A DNA stretch of 64,000 bases from Pseudeuparius sepicola (lineage: Eukaryota; Arthropoda; Insecta; Coleoptera; Anthribidae), in contig OY987301.1 in assembly GCA_963920635.1 (NCBI GenBank), forward strand, positions 40,771,820-40,835,819, read 5' to 3'. The notes below the pieces were generated by a model, which had not been told where the DNA came from, ran no database searches, and worked only from the letters and a program-made list of their open reading frames with translations. Shown here piece by piece: positions 34,910 through 47,962 of this stretch. The position numbers and the translations under genes are program-made. How positions within the stretch are numbered: position 1 is the stretch's first letter; each line of letters opens with the position of its first letter.

Positions 34910-36540
34910 CGTCCCTAAGAGGAAAGCAGTAAAGGCCAAATTGAATCCGTTATATTAAGAAGTGGCAAATAAGGAATTTATTGTAAAAAGAGATCGTCAG
35001 TTAGAAGAACAACAATCTCGTAAAAAAATCTCTGTTAAAACTTGCGGCGACACTAATCCCAACTCATTTGGTAGACCAAAAAAATTGTTTCTGGACGATA
35101 AATTTACTGAGCAGTGTTAAAGTCGCCAACAAAGTATCGGATATTTTCAATATATTTTTTCAAAGGAAGAGAAATGTTAGAATTTAAGATCTTCAGTTTA
35201 CTTTACTAGAAATATAGGTCCTGTATTGGTACAGTTTTAAATACCGTAACTTAAATCATATAATAAATGGCTTCATAACGACATGTGTCCAAAATAGCGA
35301 GTTTACATTTCATTCTACTGAAAAATAGCGTTTATTTTAAAAATAAATCTGTCTTCTTTAACACGTCACTAAAGGAGTTGTCCATAATCTGTTAACTTTT
35401 ATTATCACTAAAAATTAGTGGAACTAGGACAGGGCGGGTGCTCTTTCCAATCGAGGCAGTGACGTAAGCTAATGAGATCGTTCCTGGAATTTAAATGAAT
35501 GCAATGTATTTTTCACTATTTTTTCTACAGAAAATATTGTTTGATTTTTTTTGTATTTCACAAAGAATGTAATTTGGAGGCTATTTACTGTTTTTTTTTT
35601 TATTTTTTTTTTGTGAATATCTTTATTAACAAAAAAATCCAATAAATAGCCAAATAAGTTGCAATATCTCGTAAATCAAATCGTTAATGAAAGAAGAATT
35701 ATTCTTTTAACCCGTAGTCGTACGCAGAAAAGAGTTGTGGGGGCCCTAATTTTCCGTTTCTTCTCTGAATATTTTAACTAAAATTCAACTACCAATGAAA
35801 TTTAGCAAGAAAATTTTTTTGCTAAAATTCAAATATAAAAGAAACAGCTATTATTAGTATATAAATCGTTTTTTTTTATAATAAATTATTAAACTTTAAC
35901 ATCCTGTATAGGAGCATCTAAGTGAAAAATAACATGAGCAAAGTCATCTCATTTTGGTACAAGGATCTTAGGTATATGGATTGACCTACTTTTTTGTAAT
36001 ACCCTGTATATGTTCTAAAAATGTTCAAGAGGTACATATAATGTTTGTGTCGTTAGGTAAATCCTGTATCTAACTTTAATTATAGAAAACGTGAAAAAAT
36101 TTACGCATGTTGTGTCTTTCATTATATTTGTGTATTTTATTATAAGCAAAATAGGTCGCATTCCAGAGATAAGAGATAATGACTACGTTTATCTCGACGC
36201 GTTCGATCCGATTGAGAGAGGTTTGAATTCACTGGAGCGGACTCAGATAGACGGCGTAAACCCTACAGTGGCCTACAGATTGAAATTCAATCAGATTTAA
36301 AATTTCAAGTCAAGCCGCTATTTCCAAACAGAACTTGGCCAGAATGTGCCAGAATGTGCCAACCTACTGTGGAATAAGTAGAATAAGTTAATGTCCCTAG
36401 AGAGGATTGAAAACCGTAGGATTCAATACTGATGATGTAAACGTAAAATTATAAAAAAATGACATAATTCAATCGGATCCATTTCATCGAGTTGTCACGG
36501 ATCGAGTTGTCACGGGATAAACGTAGTCATTGGTAAAATA
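34910..36540. other. AT-rich DNA with dispersed repeat and small ORF
   Basis: Positions 35419-35590 match 58349-58509 in direct orientation (separate entry). Several CCTGTATA words (35905, 36002 and 36063) recall the TACAGGGTGT ends. A 69-codon ORF at 36091-36300 opens with a hydrophobic stretch (HVVSFIIFVYFIISK), signal-like, followed by a polar region with NDYVYLDAFDPIERGLNSLE. No family is recognised. Words from it recur inverted at about 36470-36540, so it may be repeat-derived. Confidence 0.35.
35419..35590 (+). repeat. Dispersed repeat, copy 1
   Basis: Shares GAGGCAGTGACGT, a GAATTTAAATGAATG-like stretch, a TTTCTACAGAAAAT-like stretch and TTTTGTATTTCAC in the same order and spacing with 58349-58509. 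Identity appears to be about 70%. No ORF, ends or duplication could be defined. Confidence 0.55.
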
Positions 36541-37417
36541 AATAGGTAACTGTCAATAACTACTCTCGTGGCGTATTCGGCCCCCACGCTGTTTACAAAA
36601 ATCAAGAAAGGCAAATCCTGCAATATTATAATTTTATTATTATAATACACTTGTGTAGAGGGCCGCCCTAAAAAATAACTGGGCCATAACTCGAAACGCG
36701 ATATCCTTTAGACGCGGCAGTAAAAAGATAAATCCCGCTTTGTCATATTTTCGGCCGCCACAATGGAGCTGTAAAGTGGAGCGGGAGAGAGCGCGGTAAT
36801 CCCCCCCCCCACACGCGCGCCGCTTTGTATTGCCGTCTAGGGGAAGTTTAGTTCCGCGCGCGTGGCAACACTGTTTGTCAATTAAGGGGACGCGTATGCG
36901 GCGAGGCGCGCCGATTGCGGTTTTAATTCGGGCATACGTTATGACGACGCTCCTGCGTTATGGATGTAGACTGATATAGGGGAAATTGTTGGGTGAGCTC
37001 GTCACTTTGGATTGGCCTATCAAATTACCAGAGGAACTTGATGTTATATAGGACGAGTAGGTATAGAAGTAGATGGCCTCATTTGCATGGCTCCGATTTT
37101 TCACTCTGAGTTCGTTGCGCAATAGGTAGTAGCGACAATAACTAAAGCAGGAACAAATTTAAACTGTCATCGGCACGGCGACGAGTCATCCTAAAAGGAG
37201 ATCGACCTGACGGTTTTCCTTCGTGCTTTTGAGTGTTCGACGTTGGGCTACTAAAGTTTTTGGTGTGTTTAAGAAGTTTTTTTTGGTTTAATGAGTTATT
37301 GCGACTGTGCTGTGTTAGGAGCGATTGGCGATTCACGAACAAATAGGAGAAGGCTTATAGTCAAGTTGATGGTGTCCTCTTCGCACAGCTCCTTCTACGC
37401 ATTGATAAGTGATAGGT
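36541..37417. other. CpG-rich island, no gene recognised
   Basis: Positions 36655-36965 are strongly GC/CpG-rich (words such as CACGCGCGCCGC and CGAGGCGCGCCGATT) with a C-run near 36805 and no long ORF. A regulatory island is plausible. A short minus ORF at 37142-37342 has no recognised domain. Confidence 0.4.
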
Positions 37418-38815
37418 GTTACGGATGATATAATCTCAGCTACTGATCGGGGGGATGTCACTGCACTTGTTTTTCTGGATTACTCCGAGGCATTTGATAA
37501 GATAAATCATAAAGTATTATTAGCACTTTTAGCTTCGGTTGAGGTAAGTGATGTAGATATAAAGTTTTTTTAATAACTATTTGAGCAACAGAACACAAAG
37601 GGTTTTCACAAATAATAGTTTATCAGATGCCATGGCAGTTGGTTCCGGAGTGCCACAGGGTTCCATATTGGGCCCGCTTTTGTACATCCTATATACATCC
37701 CAACTGAGTAAAGCCTTGTTGAATAGTAAAGCATACTTCTACGCTGACGATACGCAGGTATACCTTTCCCTTCACCTCTCTAATATAGACCAAGATTGCG
37801 GGCAACTAAATAATGACTTGGAAGCACTTTAAGATGCTTCCTCAACCCAAAAAAGTCTGTCCTAATGTTATTTGGTCCAAAGAAAAAAGAGACCTGGCAA
37901 AAAACCTGATTAATATCTGTGTATCCCAAGAGAAATTGCAGCTACGAACAGAGCACAAAAATCTCGGTCTGATACTGGACGAAAAACTAAGATTTAAAAA
38001 ACACATCAGTTGTACGGCTCAAAAGGCGTACGGATCTTTAAAGTCTCTATATTAGTTTTAGGCATTCACTCTCTCAGAAAATAAAAGTTCTGTTGTGTGA
38101 CGCGTTGGTGCTGTCGCATTTTAATTTTGGTGATACGGTTTACGGCTCTTGTATTGATTCTGAAGACAAAAGAAAAATTCAAAAGGTTCAAAATTCTTGT
38201 CTAAGGTTTATATTTAGTAGCTCATAAATTGAAAGTTATACGCTGGCTCAATATGAAATCAAGAAGAACTTTGCACTTGGCTAAGTTTTATCACAAAATG
38301 ATAATAGAAAAACAACCTGCTTACCTGTACGTCAAAATTGTTTTCAGGTCGTCTATTCACGATAGAGCTTTAAGGAATACAGCCAATATAACAATCCCAA
38401 AACATCGAACGGCTTTGTTTAAGAGGTCATTCTCGTATAATATTGCTGTTTTTTACAACAAACTAGCACCTGCACTGATATCTTTATCTCTAGGGGTTTT
38501 CTCGAAGAAATACTTTGAGTTGCTTGCAGATTAGTGGATATCTGGCGGATCAATTAATTGTGTATTATTAATTAATAAGCTCTGCTATTAGGCATATTAA
38601 GTATAATATATCATTTTGTTGTTGAGTTTTGTAGTTACTTTTTGTTCATTATTAGTAATAGGCACAATAATATGTGTGCATCTATAGTACCTATGTATTA
38701 AATTGGTTAACTTGAACAGGGTGCACCCTGATTTATGACATATAGATCAGGGCGGCACATCTGGACTTCGCCATTTCACTATCAGGGAATAAAGATTATT
38801 AATATTATTATTATA
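37418..38815 (+). pseudogene. Dead LINE reverse transcriptase and 3' end
   Basis: Successive frames give FLDYSEAFDKINH (first catalytic Asp), GVPQGSILGPLLY and FYADDTQVYLS (the catalytic YADD), then a palm/thumb segment (TEHKNLGLILDEKLRFKKHI) and a C-terminal block at 38229-38534. These are motifs of a jockey/CR1-type non-LTR retrotransposon. The frame is broken by shifts near 37571, 37815 and 38050 and by stops thereafter. A 3' tail with AATAAAG and ATTATTAATATTATTATTA ends at about 38815, marking the insertion's 3' end. It is 5'-truncated, so no endonuclease domain is present. It differs from the 47.9-49.4 kb LINE. Confidence 0.88.
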
Positions 38816-40084
38816 TTGCGTTTTGGTTTTGAAATTTCTGTGAAAAGTTAAGGATTTTAATGTACTTCAGAATTACTGTTTTAATTTTATTTGGTCGGTT
38901 TTAGACTGATTCGTATTAAGCTACTCCTTTCACACATAGATAAAGGATAAAATTAAAGATTTGTATAATCTCTTTTTGCGAATATTATCATTTAGGTACG
39001 TAGACCTCTTAAGAGCTCCCCGCTGCAGCGCAATTCGAAAGCTCGCTTACCGGCATGCTGGCGTCCAATTAACTCACCTGAAACAAATGAAAAATATAAA
39101 TTAGTGCGTGGCGCTACGGCGAACAGCAGTCAGTTATTAAAGTTTGAAAAATTAATTTTTCAACAGTTTCGAGGGCTGCAGTTAATTTGGAAATTCATTT
39201 CGTGCAAGCGCCGGAGTTTTACAAAATGCGCAACATTAATCTCTATAACAAACTCGGAGGTGTGGGTGTAGCATTAAAACTGCGAGATCGTATTATAAGG
39301 TAAAAAAGAGACGGGGATAGAACATCACTCTTCAAATGAATTGGAATATGGGGAAAATTTATTAATACTCGTAATCATTATTAAAAATATTATAGATTCC
39401 AATGCCGCATCTTCAGAGTCGTTTTTATTGTCAGCGTATGTCTTTTCTAATAAAACGTGCCCTAAGTTTCGTGCTTCGCAACCAATAAGCTCAGAGATTG
39501 GTATGATTGGCTACATTTGCGAATTGCGATATACTTGCTAATTTATTTTCAAATTTTTTATAGGTCATTGTTCAATACTTGAATTAGCACAAATTTTGAT
39601 TTACTTCTCAGTTCTCAGATGTCTCACTGTCGTGGATCATGCACGTGTATTATGTTGATTATTTATTAATGAAAAAATTGCTATAGTTCAATTCCAAGTT
39701 CAATTTCAAACATTCAAACTTGTAGATGTTATGGAGTGTAAAGTTTATTTACTTGACTATTATTATAGTCAATTCTAGATAGATATACGCATTAATGAAT
39801 TAATGTTAAATGACTTGTTTTAGCTGGAGGTTTTTATAAATAATTAGCTGATCACCTAAGAAGCCTTGGTGTCAAAACATCTTAAGAAATAATTATTTTA
39901 TTTGAGAGACACATATAAGGAAAGTTTACAAATAAATCTGATATTTTATTTGAGAAATTCTGTAAAAACTGTTGGACACAAAACCTTTGAAAATTAAATC
40001 GATGTCAGCCAGTTGAAATATTTGAACCAATCTCCTTCGTTATTTCACTATTTTTGTCGAAAATCAAATCTCGAATGATCATTT
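38816..40084. other. No gene recognised
   Basis: Slightly GC-rich at 39005-39080; otherwise AT-rich, with no supported feature. Confidence 0.35.
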
Positions 40085-40415
40085 CCCATTACGTATGGCC
40101 CATCAAGCCCGTCCAATCTGATTCGCATCCGGCTCCGCCCAATTATTAATACCCGCTTAACTCTCCTTCATTTCGGACGTGACGTCATTTCCCCCGGGCA
40201 GATGGCGCCTCTCTCCCCACCCTGCACCCCCACATATCGCCGATTGAATTTTCAAACCCCCCCGCGCCGGGGTTGTTTGCGGATTTCGGTGGGAGAGAGG
40301 CTAGACACCCGAATAATTGACGGGCTGTATTATGGAAAGCCTCTTTCAAATCCTGCGCAGTGTATAGAGAGAGGTTTTTGCGGAAAGAATTTGGGACAGG
40401 TAAAATGCTGAAAAA
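40085..40415. other. GC-rich island
   Basis: GC-rich with words such as GATGGCGCCTCTC, a GTGACGTCA CRE-like site at 40181 and an AATTATTAATACC homeodomain-type AT core at 40140. An ORF at 40202-40411 has no domain. Regulatory DNA or an exon; undecided. Confidence 0.35.
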
Positions 40416-41439
40416 ATCATAGGCGGGAGCTTTCGAATTCCGGATTTAACCATTTAAAACGCATTCGAGGGTATGGTTTGTATTAATTTGTAAAAGCAGC
40501 GCCGGGTAAAGCCATTTACTATTTACGTGGGCGTTTTGATATGCGTGGGCACACACATAAATATAGAGAACAAAACTAAAGTAATAAATAATAATACGAG
40601 TTTGTGAATGACCGTTGAAAAAAACGACGCTGGACCGATATTTTTCCCTGGGCGACAAAAAATAAACAAACAACATAGTGGGCGAAAACAAAATTGCATA
40701 ATAGCGCTTTTATGTGAGTAAAGCTTATTTTATTAGCTTTCAACGAACGTATTTGCACCTTTGAATAAAAAACTCCTACAAGGGGTTAATGCTCTAAATA
40801 CCTACAATTAAAATGCGTGCGATGGACATATGGCCATATTTAAGCTCCAAGCAGACTCATTATTTGTACATCGGACAGGGTACTTTTCGTATTGTATAGG
40901 GTGTTTCTAAGTTGTGGTGCCAACGTAACATGATAGGTAGAAAATGGTGTTTCGAACAAAAAGTTTCCTATAAACACAAAATTCTCAGGTTGGAAGAAAA
41001 ATCATGGCATTTACAAATGCGCACGCGCCGAGCAACCGCGGCTTCAAACTACAAGCGAAAACGCGCATAATTTTTACGCTTCTATTTGTTTTAAGCGGCT
41101 TGCTTTCAGAGCGGCTGTCTAACGTCTTCTAGCGTAAAAGCAACCACTAAAATTAAATTTTTGTTTAAAATACTGGTAAAATGGGTTTTCTTTATTCTGT
41201 AGTATGTATGGTATCATCGTAACAGTTCTCTAGTTTTATTATTTTCAATTTCCTTATTGTGCATTATTAATAGCATTAGTTCTTTACAATAATTACAATT
41301 TAGTTTTTTGCGTGTTTTTTTCGTGTCAGTGTTCGTTTAAACATAAAATAGGTACATTACAAATTTGAACTAAGAGTGTCTTGGAGTTATTTTGATTTTC
41401 CAGCGAGTTTTTGGTTTGCGCATAAATTAATACACTAAC
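40416..41439. other. No gene recognised
   Basis: TATAGGGTGTTTCTAAG at about 40895 resembles a TACAGGGTGT-type element end, without a partner. Nothing else is supported. Confidence 0.35.
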
Positions 41440-41440
41440 T

Positions 41441-41638
41441 ATAAAACCGTTGACTGACGTATTAATAAGACTTCTCACGGCTCTAGCTTCATATCCTGGA
41501 AAGTAGATGGCGCCTATGGTCAACAATGTATTTTGCATTGTATTTGGTCTCCGGGAAGCGCATGGTGAGCCAGAAAACTGTCAAACATGACAGCCGTGAG
41601 CAGTCTTTATTAATACGTCAGTCAACGATAAAACTGTG
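41441..41638. repeat. 200-bp inverted-repeat element
   Basis: ATAAAACCGTTGACTGACGT followed by ATTAATAAGAC and CTCACGGCT is mirrored at 41588-41638. The arms are about 48 bp with a loop of about 100 bp. It looks like a short MITE; no target duplication was fixed. Confidence 0.6.
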
Positions 41639-43860
41639 TAGTTAGATATCTAAATTTATTTATTCGTCCATTATGCTCAATATGCGCCGTTACGTGACTA
41701 TATCACTGTGCGTCTTTGTCTTACTTATTGCCAAGTTGAAACTTGTCTGTGTCTAGAGTTGACTGCCTAAAATGCAGTGAATTTGTGCCTTGTACGACTT
41801 ATATGCACTGTTTATTAATTTGACGATTACACCAGAGCCCTCTGCGAACTGGAAGTGGGTTGAATCGAAATTAATCGAAGGCGGGAGTCTGAAAATAGTT
41901 GAGAGAGTCAGACTACTGGTGATGCTGTGCCGAAGCTCGACGAAACTTACTACACGCGTGCCTTCTAACGTCGTTCGCGGGCCTGCCTCACCTGGCTCTG
42001 CCATTAATCAAGGCTGGCACCGAAATGAATCAAACCCCCTAATACTCAGGGGAGCCGTCGGTAACGACGGTGGGGGGAGGGGGCGGGAGGAAGGGGGATG
42101 CGACGGGGGCAGGGAGTAAGTCGGTCGCCTTCGACCCAGAGACGGGTATTTTAGATGATGTAGTAACATTACTCTAGATAGTTTTCGTAACTCACCAAAG
42201 GGATACTTTAAAACACTATTCTTCGAGAGCTGCTGGATGGAATCGAGACTAGGTACTATTCAAAGAAAATTGTATAGCTGAACCCATCTATTAGCTGAAA
42301 ATTTATAAGAATAAGGTACAGGTTTTGAGGGTGAGGATTTATACATATTGTAATGTTATGGGGCGGTAGTTGTTATGTTGCAAAGACTTGTTGCCTCTTC
42401 TTGTTCCTGAAGAAACCTGATATTGTGGTGATTTTTTTGCAGTATGATATTATTATTTGCTAAAGACAAATGTAGGTCTACTTAGCTGTGAGAGAAGTCG
42501 AAAAACTCACCCATTTTCAGGGGTGATATAACAAGTGGTGTGCCTATTATTGATAATTAACGGCTTAGAGAACCGTCTTTTTGGAATATTCGAGGACGGG
42601 GTTGCTGAAACTATGGAAGAACTGAAGGTTTTGCAATAAATATAACAGGCTGTTCCGTTATGATGCGCAAATATTTGGCGAAAGTGTTTTGCAGGTGGTT
42701 GTAAGGGGAGCCTTCCATGTAAATTTTTTCCAGTTTTAAGAGGTACCAAAAAATTAGTTTTGATTTTTCTCTCAAAAACGGTTGAATCTAGAACTGTACC
42801 GTAGGACCCGGAACACCTAGACATTCGTCTTTCTTACCGAACTTTTTCGTAAGTTACCTACTTTATTTAGATACGTATTCTGTAGCTCAACTAATTTAGA
42901 AGCTATTTTTACTCTTGTTGTTTTTTCATTAACTTAATAGTTTAATAGTTTGTCTGGCAAATAATAAAATTACTTTGTTGCTCCGTATTTGAATACAGTT
43001 TTGGCATTCACGATTGCATGAAACATAGTACTGTTTACAACCGCGGTAGAAAATACTTTTTCCTACACTCAAAAACAATTAAATAAAGAAATAATTGAAC
43101 CTCTGCTTGCCATTTTCATTCATCAAAGTTCAGTAAAAAAGTGTTTCGGGTTTCTACCTTTAGGATGCATATAGGGTGCAAAAACCAATCATTCCCCGTA
43201 AAATGTCTTCCAACTAAAGGTAAGTATCCCAAGTTTTTAGGCTCAACCGTTTTCGAGAAAAAAAAAAACAATAAAACCGAATGTTTTGTCCCTCTTAAGG
43301 CTGTAATAACTCTACATGAAAGACCTACTTTAAAAAGTCTAAAAGATGCGTGGATCCCTTTTTTATCTCTCTCAAGTATAAGAACGAATAGCCTACAGTC
43401 CATTTCTTCAAAAGTTGAAATAAACGCAAGCAAGCCTGTCTGCTTAATGCCCACGTGATCGGACTATCAGACGTCGCGTCGCCGAATTGAATTATGAGCA
43501 TTTACAAGCCGTCTAGCTGAGACAAAGCACTCTATAGTATGAGTGACGTCAGAGCAAGTTTCGCTTGCTGCGCTTCTGCCTGTTGGTTAATGTCGGCGAC
43601 GACCAGAACAACTTGATCAGCCGGGACGTTATCAAGTGCAAGCGGCGTGCAAATGTTTATATTGATTTCATCTTGGAAATAAATATCCTGTATATTCTTA
43701 CATTATAATTCAAAATACATTTCTGGATAACTAATGAATTTTCAATTGACGGGCTAGTTCGAACATTCCAGTTAATTATATGTCAACAATACAATTTTGA
43801 ATGATTTTGGGCAATGTCGCTTTACTGGAAAATTAGTATCTTCCTAATACCCTATACCAA
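41639..43860. other. GC-rich island and unassigned short ORFs
   Basis: Positions about 41880-42115 are GC-rich, ending in a purine-rich GGGGGGAGGGGGCGGGAGG tract. Overlapping ORFs occur on both strands (41790-42119 plus, 41753-42004 minus) and neither has a recognised domain. AACAGGCTGTTCCG near 42645 resembles the TACAGGGTGTTCC ends. ORFs 43116-43454 minus and 43141-43458 plus are mutual shadows in repeat-like DNA. Confidence 0.35.
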
Positions 43861-45427
43861 GAGTATTAGGGTTAAGTTTTAGACCCCCCCAAGTAGCACA
43901 TTCGGTGCGCTATTCTGCTTAAAACTTTATAAAAAGTATATTGCAGCAATTAATATAACCAATTGGTTATATTAAGGAAATATATGATACCAAATTGCTT
44001 ATTCAGTAAATTAGCCAAATAACGTTGCTGTTGAAACAACTTTTTTTATAATGATGTTTCATTGCGCCATTTATATAGCATTATTTTTATTTCGTAAAAG
44101 CGGTATTAGAAGTCTTTATATAGAATAAGTAAAACAGATTTGTAAGAGTTATATAAACTTGCATATAGCTTCTATAAAGTAATCTAATACTCCAACTTTT
44201 ACTTTATTGTGGCTGGATACTATCGAGTTTTAAGCGTGATTAAAGTATAATTTCTCAGCAATATAGTTATTTAAGACAAATAGCTTCTAATATAGCTTTA
44301 GTATAGATTATGTATAAAAGCTTTGTAACTATCACCAAGAGAATATTTTCTGTAGCAAGTATATAGTTGAAATGCTCTTTTATATAATAATAATAATAAT
44401 ATGTGTTTATTTACATTCAACCACATATGAAGCAAAGTACATTGTGAAATAGTTACAATATCTATATGTAAATAAACAAGATCAGATACCCACGAAACAA
44501 CCATTTATAGGTTGCTTGTTTGGGGTGGACTTAATCGTTATCAATTAAATTCAAGGAAAATGTATGTACATCATAACCAGTAACAGTTGCAGCCGGACTG
44601 GTTCATTACACATGCATCAGGAATATCGTCACAATTCGGTAGTGCACAGTTTTTATATAATATTAAACTATAAACTATTTTAATTATTATTTACAATATC
44701 GTGTATTTGTTTTCTATTAATCGACTAATACACCACTTTTTTTTATTTGCTCATCGGATAGTATTGGGTGAGATATACTTGCTGTATTTTTTTTATTTTT
44801 TTTTTGCCCCCGTTTTGCTGCAATTAATTTTTAAAGTTCAATATACGTAACTACCTGTTGGATTTTATTTTTCCCTAAATTTACCGCCATGGCACCAGGT
44901 TTGGCAACGCCGCACCTCAATGCCAAGCTGTCAGTCTGCGAAAACATAAACATAACCTATTTTGTGGCGTCACAAATCGGAATATCGGATCTCGGATCCC
45001 GCGGCCCCGCGTGTTTTACAAGCTTTTATTTTTTATGATTTGAACTATTTTCACCATTCATTCTAATAATCCATGACGGAAATGAACCATTCTATTTTGC
45101 TGAGGAAAATGCTGGGAACACTAGGTATTGGTATTGATGATTCGGACGTTATGCTGGTTGGTTTACAAAACTTTTTTTTATTGGAAACAAGTCGATTTTA
45201 TCTATAAAACGACACAATTCGTAAGTACCTAACTGAACTTGCATAAATTAGATATCTAGACTTGCTGATATATTAAAGACAATAAAGAACCAACCAGGTG
45301 TAACATTTTAGCTGACGATTTTAGATTAGTGGCTCTGCCAAACGATTTTTTACTTGTTATCAAGTATATTCCACCGACTGCTAGTTGTTTGAAGAAACTG
45401 ATGATATTTTAGCCTCAATACCTAGTG
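43861..45427. other. AT-rich repeat-like DNA
   Basis: TATATAGCTT/TATAGC words recur densely at about 44060-44380 and again at 50400-50710, suggesting pieces of one AT-rich repeat. Positions 43951-43974 are a perfect 24-bp palindrome centred on CCAATTGG. A (TAA)n run is at 44384-44401. No gene recognised. Confidence 0.35.
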
Positions 45428-45463
45428 TCACAGAATAAATAGCTTCACCTATTTATTCTGTGA
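45428..45463. repeat. Perfect 15-bp-stem hairpin
   Basis: TCACAGAATAAATAG (45428-45442) is followed by the loop CTTCAC and the exact complement CTATTTATTCTGTGA (45449-45463). It is too short for a typical pre-miRNA. A small hairpin element or RNA structure are both possible. Confidence 0.7.
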
Positions 45464-47962
45464 TAGTGTTAATCAACAGCATTGATTGGTTATAAACTAA
45501 ACTGAGAAAAGTTAATTCTATAGACGTCAAGCACTTACCTGGTCCGAATATAAAAAATTTATTACTTTAATTTCATGAGCCCCTACTTACAAGAAGTAGT
45601 TAGACCTGCATCGGTTCAAAAATGTAACGCTAGAATATTGGAGAAGGTGCCAGTTCTTGGTGATGTTAGAAATATAACATGTAAAACGCAATAAAGCCAA
45701 GTTTTCAGTCGAAAAACTTTATTGTCATAGCTTGAACTATTTTAGACCCATTTAGGTAAATTATATTGTGATTGCCGAAGCATCCTCATAAAAAATGACA
45801 TAATTCTTTAGAATTTTTTCACTATACATATTATACCTATATTCATTCTGGAAAATAAATTTTCATAAGCATATTTTGTGATTGTGGTTAATAGAAGTTA
45901 AAAATAAAAAAATATAATGCAGCAGCCAGCAAAAAATTAAGATTTCTTTAATTTGCAAGAAAAAAAAACATTATTTTGCATTCTATGGCAAAACCTCAAA
46001 TAAGTTATCTATTAAATTTAGTGAAAATATTCCAAAATCAAATAATACAGTTTTCATGTCGCATGCACAGAGTGTAACAAACTGGATTTTTTTGGGGGGG
46101 TTTCGTCTATTCTGCGAAGAGATGGACAAAGAGTAGGTAGGTGTTCTGTGCTCGATTTTTGAGGGCAATGGAAAGCAGTTGAATCTCAAAATCTCGATTC
46201 GTTTCGGAGATACAGGGCATTTTTCGTTTTTTAACATGTCAGATAATCCCTCCTTGTAATACGTTTTGATTTTTGCCAAAAATCTTCCTTCATACTACTC
46301 CAACGTATAATAATTATTGAGGTATGTCGGTATGTCTTTGTCAACTATCCTGTAAGGTAGACTTTCATATTTATTTATTGCACTTGTGTTGACTTTTTCC
46401 AATATAACAATCTACTGATGTTGTCCATGATTCTTCGCTATTTCCAGGAAGTCAGCAAAGAAAAGCAATGCCTTGCTTACATTCATCTAAAATAAGTTTT
46501 CCATTAATACCTATGTACCTACCTGCAAAAATTTTACAAGCGTACTTAGTTCTATTATTAGTTGACAAAGTTAATGTCACTAGTGCAGAAAAGTACAACT
46601 TTCCGCATCAAAATGGATGCGACAAAGTGTACTACTACGGACTTAATTACTTAAATACTTCATTAGATCATACAAGAAAAAAATACCCGCAAAAACTAGT
46701 CATTGACGGTCAAGCACTTGATATCGAATGAAACTCTGCTGTCGAACTTGCACTAGATTATTTAAATTAGTTCTTAATCATGGTTCTCACATGTAGATAT
46801 CAACGATCGTTTTTACAAACGCATGATTTCTTGTTTTGATAATCGATTTCAACATTGGGGTGTGCGACACCCCCATGCCCCCTCCCCCGTATCTTAACTA
46901 TAGGTATATACACAATAAGTATTTCTTTACTGTACTAGCAACTAAACTAGAAGCACAAAAAGCTGTATCTACGTATGTGCCACGATGTATGATCCTCGTA
47001 CATCGTGGTATGTGCATAATTTAGGACTAATCTGCTTATGTTGGGTAATTACAACATAATATACCTACTTCCACCACTATTCAGTTGAATTTCTTCATTT
47101 TTAACCACAGTGTCATTAACATTTTTCTTATTAATTTTGTGCTCGGGGGTAATTTTTGCCTTAACCGGGCATTATGCATTCATTGCTATGTTCTTTCCTC
47201 TGCGTGTCTCCAATAACATTGTTACCATAATATTTATTCTCTAGTCTACCTAAAACCAGAATTTAAGCTATATCATCATCATTAAGCAATATTAAAACAA
47301 TATACAAATCAAATAACAAACATACCTCTTCATTTCTCCATGTTTTGCTCCCTGTTTTTATTGATAAAATTGACATACCATATCAAAATCTATGCAAGGC
47401 AAGTTATCAGGACAAGCTTTAACAAATCTTGTCTTCATTATAAACCGAAAAAATAAAGTATTCACAGCAAGATTCTTTTAAAACTGAGAATAGAATTTAT
47501 TTAGTTTTCACTAAGGTTATTAACCTTGGTTTCCGCGTTCCGCCGGCGAAAGTGAGGTTATATGCAAAGTGCGGCGTTGCCGACGATTTTCTTTAAAGCA
47601 TTGAGTAATATGTCATCTGTCATATTTTATAGGGGGCATCTAATAAGTTTAGAATGGGATCAGTAAAATCCAAATATTTCATTGAAATGCTACGAAATTT
47701 GGTTATTTCTCATCAGGCGCATACAAACTGAATCTAATAATTTGCCTGGGAATGCTTGGTTATAGAAAAAAAGACGAAATAAGTACTAAGAAAATAGCAG
47801 GTACTTATTGAAATTAGGGATCGTGACGTCACATTCCCTACTTTTGCGACCGTTTTTTTCAATTTTTGAGCAAACTAATGGAAAAAAAAAATCTGTTGGT
47901 TGGGTTTCGTGATTATCTAGACATGTTTTACAAATTCCAGGGCAAAAAATTATTTTTCATTC
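45464..47962. other. No gene recognised; one candidate ORF
   Basis: An ORF at 46468-46731 (87 codons, with KYNFPHQNGCDKVYYYGLNY) has balanced composition but no recognised domain, and a stop interrupts similar-looking sequence beyond it. At 46980-47008 a hairpin of CCACGATGTA, a 9-nt loop and TACATCGTGG is present. Positions 47525-47590 are briefly GC-rich. Confidence 0.3.

Noticed and set aside
36431..36470. Second hammerhead core (CTGATGATGTAAACG)
   Set aside because: The first box is present but there is no stem II and no GAAA box.
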